Notes: a model not told the origin generated them from the sequence alone. Positions 1 to 6,222 are shown, counted from the stretch's first letter. The stretch is 8,416 nucleotides of DNA from Leptobacterium sp964389205 (GCA_964389205.1 CAYMDH010000085.1:1-8416); one strand, 5' to 3'. A program made the numbers and translations.

Positions 1-27
1 GCGGGTTTTAAAACCCGCCTTGTTTTC
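1..27 (+). terminator. Palindromic rho-independent-type terminator
   Basis: Positions 1-18 form a perfect palindrome, GCGGGTTTTAAAACCCGC, which can fold into a 7-bp stem with a TTAA loop. It is followed by a T-rich run (cttgttttct). The stem may extend leftward outside the window. On the plus strand it would terminate a gene lying to the left. Because it is symmetric it could also stop the minus-strand HerA operon, which has no other terminator in view. Confidence 0.55.
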
Positions 28-54
28 TATTTACACAGTTTTTTGGACACTACC
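1..54. mobile_element. Candidate end of an insertion sequence (IS256-like) entering from the left
   Basis: Read on the minus strand from position 54, the sequence starts GGTAGTGTCCAAAAAACTGT and continues GTAAATAG. From memory, IS256/mutator-type elements often have terminal inverted repeats of this style, with a GT-rich tip followed by a CTGTGTAAA-like block. If so, the element body lies to the left of the window and its outer edge is near 54, only about 45 bp from the end of the HerA gene. The palindromic terminator at 1-18 would then be the end of the transposase transcript. Neither the transposase nor the second terminal repeat is visible, so the family assignment is an inference. Confidence 0.35.
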
Positions 55-99
55 ATTAATAGATTGATTTTAACTCAGGTCTTTATTACGGGCTGGGTT

Positions 100-1773
100 C
101 TATGAGTGCCATTCAGTCTTAATTTCATTAATATCTGCTTCTTTCCATTCCTCTTTCCATAACTCCCAGTAAGGTATATCATTTGAAGAAGGAGGTAAGT
201 TACATTCATCAACCTTTATTATAGAAGGTAAAATAACAGCTTCTCCAATTAACAGACTTTCTCCTGCTTGTAAGGAAGGAAGTTTATCCGTTAAATTCCC
301 GAGCGTATCAGGTAAAAGTCGTTTAACATAGTTTTGGTCTATTGGATTAGTTAATCTCATTGCAATAAAATTATTACATTGAGAAAAAATTGTTTCAGAT
401 AATTCAGAAGGTCTCTGACTTGCTAATAATAATGTTACTCCGTATTTCCTACCTTCCTTAGCGATTCGTTCAATTGAATTTTTCGAAGCTCTATATTTAA
501 CTAAATCGCTCTTCGGAACATATTTATGAGCTTCTTCATAAACAAGTAAAAATGGAGTATCATTATTTATTTTTTCGTTTGATTTTTTTTTTGTTCTTAT
601 TTTTTTATAATAATATCCATACTCAAATATTATTCTAGATATAAGTGAAACGGTAATGCTTAAAACTTCAAATGGCACACCACTTAAATCTAAAATTGTA
701 ACATTGCTTTTTGGGTTACAATTATGGCCTATTAACTGCTTTATTGTATCCTCAAAAGTTATTTGCTTGCTTTTATCACCTAATAGAAAATCAAATCGTT
801 TGTCATTAAGTTTATTTTCAAGTCTACTCACGAAATTTGTTAGATTTCCATTTAAACTTCCCTTTGTGGTTTTCGGTTGTCCCTTTTTTGCTCCTGAGGC
901 ATAAATTTCCCCTGTATCTATTACTTCTTCATTTTTTGAAACTGCAAATTTCAAAACCTCATTTATATCAAATAACAAGGGGGAATCATAATGGATTTTA
1001 TGTTTATCAGTATATGTCCCTTTAAATTTATCTTTTCTATCGGAAATAACAGCTTCTTTAAATACATTACGTTGGTTGTGGTCATTTGCTTCTGTATCTA
1101 TAAATAATTCTTCTAATTCTTCACTAGTTAACAACCAATATGGTAGTATTAAATCATCAATGCCTAAGTTGTTTGCGTTTGGAAATGCTGATTTATATTC
1201 TGAATGAATATCAAATATGATTATATGAGAATTGTTTAAAGAAAAATCTCCATTTTTTTGTTCAACTGCTTGTTGAATTATTTTAGTTACAGTATGTGAT
1301 TTTCCAGAACCTGTTGAGCCTATAATTGCAATATGTTTATTGAAAAATTTATTACCGTTTACAGGGATTCTAATTTTTTTATTAGAAGATAAAGAAGAAA
1401 ATGTGAATTTTTCAGCTTCCTCAGTTGAATGAGAGTAAATGCTTAAAATTTCACTTTCTTTTGCAGGTTCTACTTTTTTTGGTGGTATTGCTATTGTATC
1501 TCCTCCTCTTTGGAATTTATCATCTTTTACTACTCCTAAAGGGTTAGCTTCAATGATATATCTACGTTTGGTAGTTCCTTCTTCTGGAACTTCAATTAGG
1601 AAATTATCAATCATTGCTATTAAGGCAATATCGTCATCATCAGATATTCGGATATAAGAACCTATTTTTAATGTTTCAGAAGCAGATTGAATAAAATCAT
1701 CATCTACAGCAATTTTCACTTTATTTGGATAGACAGAAATAACTTCTGCACTTACTTTTTTTTCTTCTGACAT
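100..1773 (-). CDS. HerA-like hexameric ATPase/translocase (DUF87), partner of a DUF4297 nuclease
   Basis: This is a 557-aa P-loop ATPase of the HerA/FtsK group. These enzymes form hexameric rings that pump or unwind double-stranded DNA in the cytoplasm. Visible elements: an N-terminal beta-rich region (about residues 5-100, probably the HAS barrel), Walker A GSTGSGKS at 152-159, an IFDIHSEY strand at 186-193, Walker B FLLVYEEAH at 408-416, and a conserved block around 436-470 that includes EGRKYG and LLLASQRP. The C-terminus looks complete. The gene starts at the ATG whose A is also the last base of the upstream nuclease stop codon (TAATG), which implies translational coupling. Two-gene HerA plus DUF4297 modules are established anti-phage systems in which the ring binds the nuclease. 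A plain archaeal-type HerA-NurA repair role is less likely because the partner is DUF4297-like. All ATPase motifs appear intact. Confidence 0.93.
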   Translation of the reverse strand: MSEEKKVSAEVISVYPNKVKIAVDDDFIQSASETLKIGSYIRISDDDDIALIAMIDNFLIEVPEEGTTKRRYIIEANPLGVVKDDKFQRGGDTIAIPPKKVEPAKESEILSIYSHSTEEAEKFTFSSLSSNKKIRIPVNGNKFFNKHIAIIGSTGSGKSHTVTKIIQQAVEQKNGDFSLNNSHIIIFDIHSEYKSAFPNANNLGIDDLILPYWLLTSEELEELFIDTEANDHNQRNVFKEAVISDRKDKFKGTYTDKHKIHYDSPLLFDINEVLKFAVSKNEEVIDTGEIYASGAKKGQPKTTKGSLNGNLTNFVSRLENKLNDKRFDFLLGDKSKQITFEDTIKQLIGHNCNPKSNVTILDLSGVPFEVLSITVSLISRIIFEYGYYYKKIRTKKKSNEKINNDTPFLLVYEEAHKYVPKSDLVKYRASKNSIERIAKEGRKYGVTLLLASQRPSELSETIFSQCNNFIAMRLTNPIDQNYVKRLLPDTLGNLTDKLPSLQAGESLLIGEAVILPSIIKVDECNLPPSSNDIPYWELWKEEWKEADINEIKTEWHS

Positions 1774-2981
1774 TAAGTTATTGCTTTTATATGGTTTAAG
1801 TCTGATATTTGGATATTTACATTTTTAATTCCTAAATCACTAATTGTAATTTGCGGTGTTGTGAAGTAAAAATGAAAGATTTGTTTTGTCTTAGAAATTG
1901 CAAGTAATAGTTCATTAACCTCTGGAATATCTGTTATTATTTTTATTTGAAGTTGATTATTGTATGAAGCTTCTATTTTAATTGCTTTTGTATGGAATTT
2001 TGAACCTGCATATGGCTTACCATCGATAAAATTGAAACCCTCTTTAAATAGTTCGTTTTTTAATAATAATAAATCCGAATCTATAATGTTTGTAAAACAG
2101 ATATATGGACAAAAAGTTTTAGGTTCTCTTTTACTTAAATTGGAATAGCGTTTAGATATTATTTGTACGATTTCCTTTAACTCACTTTGTATATATGAAT
2201 CAGGTAATTCTATTATAAATAATCGCTCAAATGGAGATTTGTTTAAAGCCCTAAAATGTTGATTTTTTAATTCTTTATGATAGTTTTTGAGGCCTTTTAG
2301 TTCTAAGAACCATTTATTGAATAATATTTTTTTCTTATTAATTTTCTCTAAAAAGTCTTTTTTTGAAATTCGCCTATTTCCTATCTTATCTTCAATTGCT
2401 ATTTTTCGAACTTCATTTAGGGCATTATTGTAAAAATAGTATTCAGCATCAAATATATCACAAGAAAAAATGGTTGATAAAGTAGATATTATGTCCGTAA
2501 GTTGTAATTGATATTCCTTTGCGTTTATATCAATTGATAATGAGTTAATAAATTCTTGTAAATCTGCATCTGAAAATCCTAATTCCATATGATATTCGTG
2601 CTTTACTTTTGAACTTGTATATGTTAAGAAATTTTCTTTTAAAAATTTCAAATTGATGGGAAGTGCAAGCTTGTTTTGACCTGACTTGTAATATCCATAT
2701 AAATGATAACTAATTTTTGAGGTCGTTCCATTTTTTACATTTTTAAAATGGTTGAGCATTAACCTTATTGGTTTAGAAATTACAGAATGGTTATATTCTG
2801 TTTTTGCATAGTATTTACATTGTATAGCTGTTTCCTCAGTTGAAGAGTCAATATCTATATCTTCAATTCCTTCAACAACAATTTCATCAGAATCTTTAGG
2901 TAAATTTAATATTTTGGCAATTGTATAATCAAATTGATAGAAGTATCCTTTAATTGTATCTGTAGCATTTCTATTGTTCAT
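1773..2981 (-). CDS. DUF4297/Cap4-type dsDNA endonuclease of a HerA anti-phage module
   Basis: This 402-aa protein has an N-terminal domain resembling the DUF4297/Cap4 branch of PD-(D/E)XK nucleases. Diagnostic pieces are GYFYQFDYT (12-20), VVEGIEDIDI (35-44) supplying the acidic metal ligands, and AIQCKYY (52-58), in which Q54 and K56 form the variant QxK catalytic motif. The region from about 200 to 402 has an alpha/beta look and no motif I can name. I see no clear SAVED domain, so cyclic-nucleotide activation as in CBASS Cap4 is not supported. The gene ends in a one-base overlap with the HerA gene, and the two products are expected to form a complex that cleaves phage DNA or causes abortive infection. 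It starts 46 bp after the upstream membrane-protein gene. The family call is from motif recognition; the C-terminal function is unknown. Confidence 0.85.
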   Translation of the reverse strand: MNNRNATDTIKGYFYQFDYTIAKILNLPKDSDEIVVEGIEDIDIDSSTEETAIQCKYYAKTEYNHSVISKPIRLMLNHFKNVKNGTTSKISYHLYGYYKSGQNKLALPINLKFLKENFLTYTSSKVKHEYHMELGFSDADLQEFINSLSIDINAKEYQLQLTDIISTLSTIFSCDIFDAEYYFYNNALNEVRKIAIEDKIGNRRISKKDFLEKINKKKILFNKWFLELKGLKNYHKELKNQHFRALNKSPFERLFIIELPDSYIQSELKEIVQIISKRYSNLSKREPKTFCPYICFTNIIDSDLLLLKNELFKEGFNFIDGKPYAGSKFHTKAIKIEASYNNQLQIKIITDIPEVNELLLAISKTKQIFHFYFTTPQITISDLGIKNVNIQISDLNHIKAIT

Positions 2982-3027
2982 TCATTGTTTATCTTAATTG
3001 AAATTCACTAGTTTGATTATTATTTTA

Positions 3028-3783
3028 TTAATTCTTTTTTATTATAAGTTGATTATTTAGTTCTTTAATTAAAACCTGATTATTTAATAATTTATTTAAC
3101 TCTTTTTTATCAATTTGATATTCATCAAGTTTTATAGAAGTATTTTTTTCAATAGCTTTTTGAAATAATTCACTTAAATTTTTATCTAAATCAATAGGGA
3201 TAATTTTTTTGCTTATAAGATTTTTGTTGATTTCTGTTTTTACCTCAAGATTATTTTCCCCCCAATTTATGTATTTGACTTGAAGATTTTTAGGTAGAGA
3301 TTTTTGAAATTCTTCTTTTTGTTTTGGAGTCATCATTTCAAGAGCTAGTATATAAGGGGGGACTTCTCTTTTGATACTTATGCCACCATTAATCGTAGTA
3401 ATGATTGCGGGCTTTAAATCACGTGGATTAAAAACGATATCTCCAACTGAAGTAGTACAATTATGATTATTTAATAATTCTCTAATATCAGATACTTTTT
3501 CTTTTCTATCAATAACCCCTCCAAATTCTCTGAATATTATTTGATAGGCTTCCATCAACACTAAGGCATCTTTAGTATTATCGCAACCGCCACGTTTACC
3601 CAAATCAATACGCAAATTATTTATTAAAGTACCTGCAATTTTTGAATTTTCATTTTGGTAAATAACAAAAGATGAAACAAAAGAAAATATTATAACCCCT
3701 AATATTATAATTATTATATTAGATTCTTTTACTTTTTTAATCATTCCAAACATCTTCTTCACCAGTGGGTTCTGTTTTTTCAT
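3028..3783 (-). CDS. Single-pass membrane protein of unknown function, upstream of the nuclease-HerA pair
   Basis: I do not recognise this 251-aa protein. It has a basic N-terminus, one strongly hydrophobic helix at about residues 22-42 (NIIIIILGVIIFSF and following) and a long polar remainder. Two cysteines, C67 and C109, could form a disulfide if the soluble part faces the periplasm. The last 35 residues are rich in Asn, Leu and Lys and look amphipathic. The ATG at 3783 is chosen because the bases before it are A-rich and G-free, as in Bacteroidetes starts; it overlaps the upstream gene by 47 bp. ATGs at 3753 and 3744 are alternatives, and the last would overlap the upstream stop as ATGATTAA. 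Its place in the operon suggests a link with the DUF4297-HerA genes, but no function can be assigned. Confidence 0.8.
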   Translation of the reverse strand: MKKQNPLVKKMFGMIKKVKESNIIIIILGVIIFSFVSSFVIYQNENSKIAGTLINNLRIDLGKRGGCDNTKDALVLMEAYQIIFREFGGVIDRKEKVSDIRELLNNHNCTTSVGDIVFNPRDLKPAIITTINGGISIKREVPPYILALEMMTPKQKEEFQKSLPKNLQVKYINWGENNLEVKTEINKNLISKKIIPIDLDKNLSELFQKAIEKNTSIKLDEYQIDKKELNKLLNNQVLIKELNNQLIIKKN

Positions 3784-4273
3784 TTTGATGTGTTTTTTTA
3801 TAATTTATTGGTTCAGTTCTTGAATCGTTGTCAGTAATGCTATATTCATCTTTAAATGCTATACTAAAAGTAAGTATCAAAGTTCCAAGGATTGCTAGGA
3901 AAATTCCAGGAGAACTTGTTTTAATTGAAAAAGATAAATTCTCATTCCCTCCAGATGCTTCAAGATTATCAACCCTAGCTTTTCTAATAACAATTAATGT
4001 TCCCAATAGACACATTATACTCCCAATTAGAAAACTCAAGTTGATTCTTGTCGAATTAGAGATTAATACTTTACCTGCAAATTCATATCTCATCTTTGCT
4101 GCTTCTAAAATTTGTATTTTATCCGCATTTATATGTTCTAATTTGTAATCAATAGAGGAAATTAATTGTTGTTGACTTATATGAAAGTACCATGCTAAAA
4201 AAATGAGGACACAAATAGTTATTACATATAAGAACAAATCTTCTTTGTTGAAATTTTTATCGAAGAAACTCAT
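3737..4273 (-). CDS. Three-helix membrane protein of unknown function, first gene of the defence operon
   Basis: This unrecognised 178-aa protein has three likely membrane helices at about residues 12-31, 78-97 and 121-140. A polar, helical segment of about 45 residues (32-77) lies between the first two. The third helix starts with SSPGIFLAILGTL, a Pro-Gly entry typical of short membrane spans. The C-terminal tail (141-178) is polar and acidic. It is the promoter-proximal gene of a four-gene minus-strand operon, and its end overlaps the next gene. The start at 4273 lies in an A/T-rich leader, with no competing upstream ATG noted. A TTGACA box lies upstream on the minus strand at 4321-4326, but no convincing -7 element follows. 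It may anchor or sense for the downstream nuclease-ATPase, or be an unrelated passenger. Confidence 0.8.
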   Translation of the reverse strand: MSFFDKNFNKEDLFLYVITICVLIFLAWYFHISQQQLISSIDYKLEHINADKIQILEAAKMRYEFAGKVLISNSTRINLSFLIGSIMCLLGTLIVIRKARVDNLEASGGNENLSFSIKTSSPGIFLAILGTLILTFSIAFKDEYSITDNDSRTEPINYKKTHQNEKTEPTGEEDVWND

Positions 4274-4357
4274 GTTATTGATTTTATTTAAAGCATATTA
4301 AAATTGTATACCGAATTATATGTCAATCAATTTATTTACTAATTTTTAAATGTAACA

Positions 4358-4376
4358 GGGGAAAATCCCCCTTTTT
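4358..4376 (+). terminator. Short G/C hairpin followed by T5 (weak terminator candidate)
   Basis: GGGGA at 4358-4362 pairs with TCCCC at 4366-4370 around a three-base loop, and TTTTT follows at 4372-4376. On the plus strand this has the form of a small intrinsic terminator, although no plus-strand gene lies to its left in the window. It might block stray transcription into the mobilization locus, or act as structure in the leader of the minus-strand operon. Confidence 0.3.
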
Positions 4377-4550
4377 AAATGCCTTCTACAAGATTAAATA
4401 ATTTCTTCAAGAATTCTTTACGGGAAAACCTCACTTTTTCATCTTTTTTCTAATTATTGAATATTCAATGATTTCTTGAATATGCTATAGAATCCTCAAA
4501 AAATCACTTTTTACACTCTTAAAGTTTTGTATTTATTTTTTAAAAGAAGG

Positions 4551-4573
4551 CTTTCTTTCTAACTTAAAGAAAG
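4551..4573. repeat. Inverted repeat CTTTCTTT / AAAGAAAG
   Basis: Eight-bp perfect arms at 4551-4558 and 4566-4573 are separated by seven bases. A T6 run begins at 4581, too far from the stem for a typical terminator. The repeat is part of the hairpin cluster before the mobilization gene. Confidence 0.4.
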
Positions 4574-4611
4574 GTGGAGATTTTTTGAAGAAAAATTGGA
4601 AGCGAGAGGGC

Positions 4612-4630
4612 ATCGTGCTAACGCAGCGAT
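4612..4630. repeat. Bulged hairpin in a GC-richer patch
   Basis: ATCGTGC (4612-4618) can pair with GCAGCGAT (4623-4630) around a TAAC loop if one G is bulged, giving seven base pairs. The segment is clearly richer in G/C than its surroundings. Together with the neighbouring inverted repeat at 4642-4670 it is the best candidate for an oriT core. Confidence 0.4.
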
Positions 4631-4641
4631 TCGGTTATTGA

Positions 4642-4670
4642 ATTTGATTTCAAAATATTGAAAATCAAAT
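4642..4670. repeat. Long inverted repeat ATTTGATTT / AAATCAAAT
   Basis: Nine-bp perfect arms lie at 4642-4650 and 4662-4670. Allowing one bulged A, pairing can extend inward through TCAA/TTGA to about twelve base pairs with an AATA loop. This is the longest hairpin in the intergenic region. It could be a relaxosome or regulator site, or part of a leader RNA structure. Confidence 0.5.
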
Positions 4671-4687
4671 AGTTAGAATAAATATTA

Positions 4688-4771
4688 ATGAAGAGTATAA
4701 ATAGGGAAAAACGAAAAATTTACTGTAAATCCTTCGGTAAGGCCTATAAAGACTATAAAAATTTACTGTAA
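4688..4771 (+). CDS. Possible 27-aa basic leader peptide abutting the mobilization gene
   Basis: An ATG at 4688 opens a 27-codon frame, MKSINREKRK followed by IYCKSFGKAY and KDYKNLL, ending in TAA at 4769-4771. The mobilization-gene ATG follows directly at 4772, with no bases between. The peptide is strongly basic (seven Lys, two Arg). The zero-gap arrangement would allow translational coupling. Two DNA repeats run through the frame in different phases, so the repeats are not explained by the peptide, and the frame may be open by chance. I treat it as a candidate only. Confidence 0.3.
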   Translation: MKSINREKRKIYCKSFGKAYKDYKNLL

Positions 4772-4773
4772 AT
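4714..4773. promoter_or_regulatory. Twin 17-bp palindromic repeats, likely operator or relaxosome-binding sites
   Basis: The same 17 bases, AAAAATTTACTGTAAAT, occur at 4714-4730 and 4757-4773, 43 bp apart start to start, or about four helical turns. Each copy contains the perfect odd palindrome ATTTAC-T-GTAAAT. The second copy runs into the ATG of the mobilization gene at 4772. A small hairpin CCTT-CGGT-AAGG (4731-4742) lies between them. Equal-face spacing and overlap with the start codon suggest a dimeric protein, perhaps the mobilization protein itself, binding both sites and repressing its own expression. Confidence 0.55.
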
Positions 4774-5350
4774 GATGAAAAAAGAAATACAAAACTATAA
4801 GTTTTCGGCAATAAGTATAAAACGAAAAGTAGCTAATAGATTTAGAAGATTCTCGAAGAAAATATCTAAATCTCATACAGATACATTAACAATGATAATG
4901 AACTTTTTTGAATGGCATGGATTCTTGCCTAATCAGCGCTTTGAAAAAAGTATCATGCATGAATTATTAGAGAATAGAAAACAAACTAGGCAATCTATAA
5001 AACGTACTGAAGCTTCCATAGCTATTATAAGAGCTATAGAACAAACGCAAACCATGCCAACAGCTTCTATGCTATCTGCACTCTTTGAAGCGGATCAAAC
5101 TAAAGAAGAGCCAAGGCTTATCGAAAAGAAGTATGCAAATAAAAAACCAGAAGATAAAAACAAACAACGCACCACAGTTTCTAGAATAAAATATAATCGT
5201 TTAAAAGAAAAGATGAGTGATTTAAAATATGACTATAAGGATATTATATCTAAGATTAGTATTGTTAAAAACACTTTTGGGAAGACTTCTATAAAACTTG
5301 ATCTTACAGAAAGTGAAGTACTTCAATTAAAAAGATTGCTTAAAAAATAA
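4772..5350 (+). CDS. bfmA: BfmA/BtgA-family mobilization protein
   Basis: This 192-aa basic protein resembles BfmA/BtgA-type accessory mobilization proteins of Bacteroidetes mobilizable elements, which bind oriT DNA and help the relaxase. The recognisable part is residues 12-55: a SAISIKRKVANRFRRFSKK segment, then KSHTDTLTMIMNFFEWHG, the typical ribbon-helix-helix-like N-terminus of the family. A helical, charged middle (60-160) and a short Leu-rich C-terminus follow. The ATG at 4772 is used; the codon next to it is also ATG (4775). The gene is preceded by two palindromic repeats and a hairpin cluster. Normally a relaxase gene follows, but none is seen here; the next 360 bp are non-coding. 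The family call is from pattern memory, and the gene symbol denotes family similarity only. Confidence 0.78.
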   Translation: MMKKEIQNYKFSAISIKRKVANRFRRFSKKISKSHTDTLTMIMNFFEWHGFLPNQRFEKSIMHELLENRKQTRQSIKRTEASIAIIRAIEQTQTMPTASMLSALFEADQTKEEPRLIEKKYANKKPEDKNKQRTTVSRIKYNRLKEKMSDLKYDYKDIISKISIVKNTFGKTSIKLDLTESEVLQLKRLLKK

Positions 5351-5711
5351 GTTACCTCGCAAAGTGATTAGTTCGGAAAGATATGGGGGCTTGCAGCGCT
5401 ACGCTCGCTTTATGTTCGTTAATATTTATAATTCTTTATTTAGACTTATAAATGGTATGTATCTTTTGTGAGTAAAAAAGACTTTTTAATAAAAATGATT
5501 ATAATATAATACGGTAAAACCATAAGTAGATTACGTCTTTAGTATTGTATAATTTGTATTTGTTTTTTTGTACTATATTTAAGCTTTGACAGTTTAAGTT
5601 AATCATTAAAATAATGTGTTAATACTTTATGTATAAGAGATTTAACTAGATAACCTTGTAAAAAAAATAGTTAGTAGTTTTATTGATATTAACTTTTAAA
5701 TTTTTTACAAA
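5351..5711. other. 361-bp AT-rich intergenic region with a short GC-rich island
   Basis: I see no gene here. A GC-rich island at about 5384-5411 (GGGGGCTTGCAGCGCTACGC and following) contains a small AGCG-CTA-CGCT stem. It lies soon after the mobilization gene and shares an inverted 7-mer (CTCGCTT at 5404-5410 against AAGCGAG at 4600-4606) with the island upstream of that gene. Near the end, TTGTAAAAAA (5656-5665) and TTTTTTACAA (5701-5710) form a 10-bp inverted repeat that stops one base before the next ATG. The rest is low-complexity A/T sequence that presumably holds the promoter of the lipoprotein gene, but no clear TAnnTTTG box was found. Confidence 0.45.
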
Positions 5712-5861
5712 ATGAAGATTTTCAAAATTCTGTCATCAGTTTTTTTATTGGTAATTTTAACAAGCTTAGTGTCGTGTTCTCCTACGTCAGTTTCAGAAGA
5801 CGATTCTTTGTATAACACACAAGCGCTTGACAAAGACGAAATCAAAGACGACGACATCTAA
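5712..5861 (+). CDS. Small lipoprotein (49 aa)
   Basis: This short gene has the full anatomy of a bacterial lipoprotein. It has a basic start (MKIFK), a hydrophobic core (SSVFLLVILTSL, residues 8-19) and a lipobox L-V-S-C ending at C22, where lipid attachment and cleavage would occur. The mature peptide is only about 28 residues, is acidic, begins CSPTSVSEDD and ends DEIKDDDI. It is likely exported and lipid-anchored in the inner or outer membrane. A membrane protein gene follows seven bases after its stop, so the two are probably co-transcribed. The ATG at 5712 follows an A-rich ACAAA context. I cannot name a family. It could be a sensor, an inhibitor, or a lysis- or entry-exclusion-type peptide, but nothing in the sequence decides this. 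Confidence 0.75.
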   Translation: MKIFKILSSVFLLVILTSLVSCSPTSVSEDDSLYNTQALDKDEIKDDDI

Positions 5862-5868
5862 AAAGGAT

Positions 5869-6222
5869 ATGATGGTAGCTATACTTATTGTACTAGTATC
5901 ATCATTACCGTATTTACACGATCAAGCACCCAGAGGCGGTGGGGAATTCTATGGATTCTCTAGCCTTCGGGTGTTCTTATATTTAGTATTTACCAACTTA
6001 TTTGCACATTTAGGATGGCTAATTGCTTTTTTTATAGCAAAAGGGAAGCCCTATAGATTTGCTCTTTTAGTGCCTGTAACACTAAGTCTCTATGTTCTTA
6101 TTGTTAATATACTTAATTTGAAAGCTACATCTTTTCATGATTTAACAACGCGCTATATCATTATTATGGTTATAATTCTTGGTTTGGTTCTTAACTATTT
6201 TAAAAACCGCATTAATGGATAA
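5869..6222 (+). CDS. Multi-span membrane protein of unknown function (117 aa)
   Basis: I do not recognise this protein. Hydrophobic segments at about residues 2-17, 32-57, 63-83 and 94-110 suggest three or four membrane helices, with a Gly-rich polar loop (PRGGGEFYGF, 21-30) after the first. The frame is open upstream to a TTG at 5827, but that start would overlap the lipoprotein gene by 35 bp. The ATG at 5869 (another follows at 5872), preceded by AAAAGGAT, fits better and leaves a seven-base gap after the lipoprotein stop. The downstream gene begins inside this gene's stop region (ATGGATAA). It therefore appears to be the middle member of a three-gene operon, perhaps the membrane partner of the lipoprotein. 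Confidence 0.75.
   Translation: MMVAILIVLVSSLPYLHDQAPRGGGEFYGFSSLRVFLYLVFTNLFAHLGWLIAFFIAKGKPYRFALLVPVTLSLYVLIVNILNLKATSFHDLTTRYIIIMVIILGLVLNYFKNRING

Larger units (their letters stand above)
4274..4771. other. 498-bp hairpin-rich intergenic region, candidate control/transfer-origin region
   Basis: No gene longer than 30 codons was found here. It separates the minus-strand defence operon from the plus-strand mobilization gene, so it should hold both divergent promoters. It contains a short G/C hairpin with T-tract (4358-4376), a 14-bp perfect palindrome ATTGAATATTCAAT (4456-4469), hairpins at 4551-4573, 4612-4630, 4642-4670 and 4731-4742, and two copies of a 17-bp repeat. A short GC-richer patch (about 4600-4635) stands out in otherwise AT-rich DNA. 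The density of inverted repeats just in front of a BfmA-type gene is what one expects of an origin of transfer, but no nick site was identified. Confidence 0.5.

Noticed and set aside
656..1025. Plus-strand open frames inside the HerA gene
   Set aside because: They lie antisense to a strongly conserved ATPase coding region and have no protein-like motifs, so they are shadow frames.
1439..1657. Plus-strand 72-codon frame opposite the HerA N-terminus
   Set aside because: Its Ser/Ile-rich composition results from the opposite-strand coding sequence; it has no independent start signal.
1960..2148. Plus-strand 62-codon frame inside the nuclease gene
   Set aside because: It is fully antisense to the DUF4297 gene and shows no domain features.
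3828..4148. Plus-strand 106-codon frame opposite the three-helix membrane protein
   Set aside because: It is hydrophobic only because it is complementary to membrane-protein codons, and the minus-strand gene fits the operon.
4321..4326. TTGACA box as a sigma70-type promoter for the defence operon
   Set aside because: No matching -10 or TAnnTTTG -7 element at a usual distance was found, so a promoter feature is not supported.
5827..5868. Extended TTG start for the 117-aa membrane protein
   Set aside because: It would overlap the lipoprotein gene and add a Lys/Thr-rich segment that is just the shifted reading of the lipoprotein's acidic tail; the ATG at 5869 has a better leader.
6179..6214. 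Upstream start for the 64-aa protein
   Set aside because: These codons lie wholly inside the preceding gene, while the ATG at 6215 makes a standard ATGGATAA overlap.
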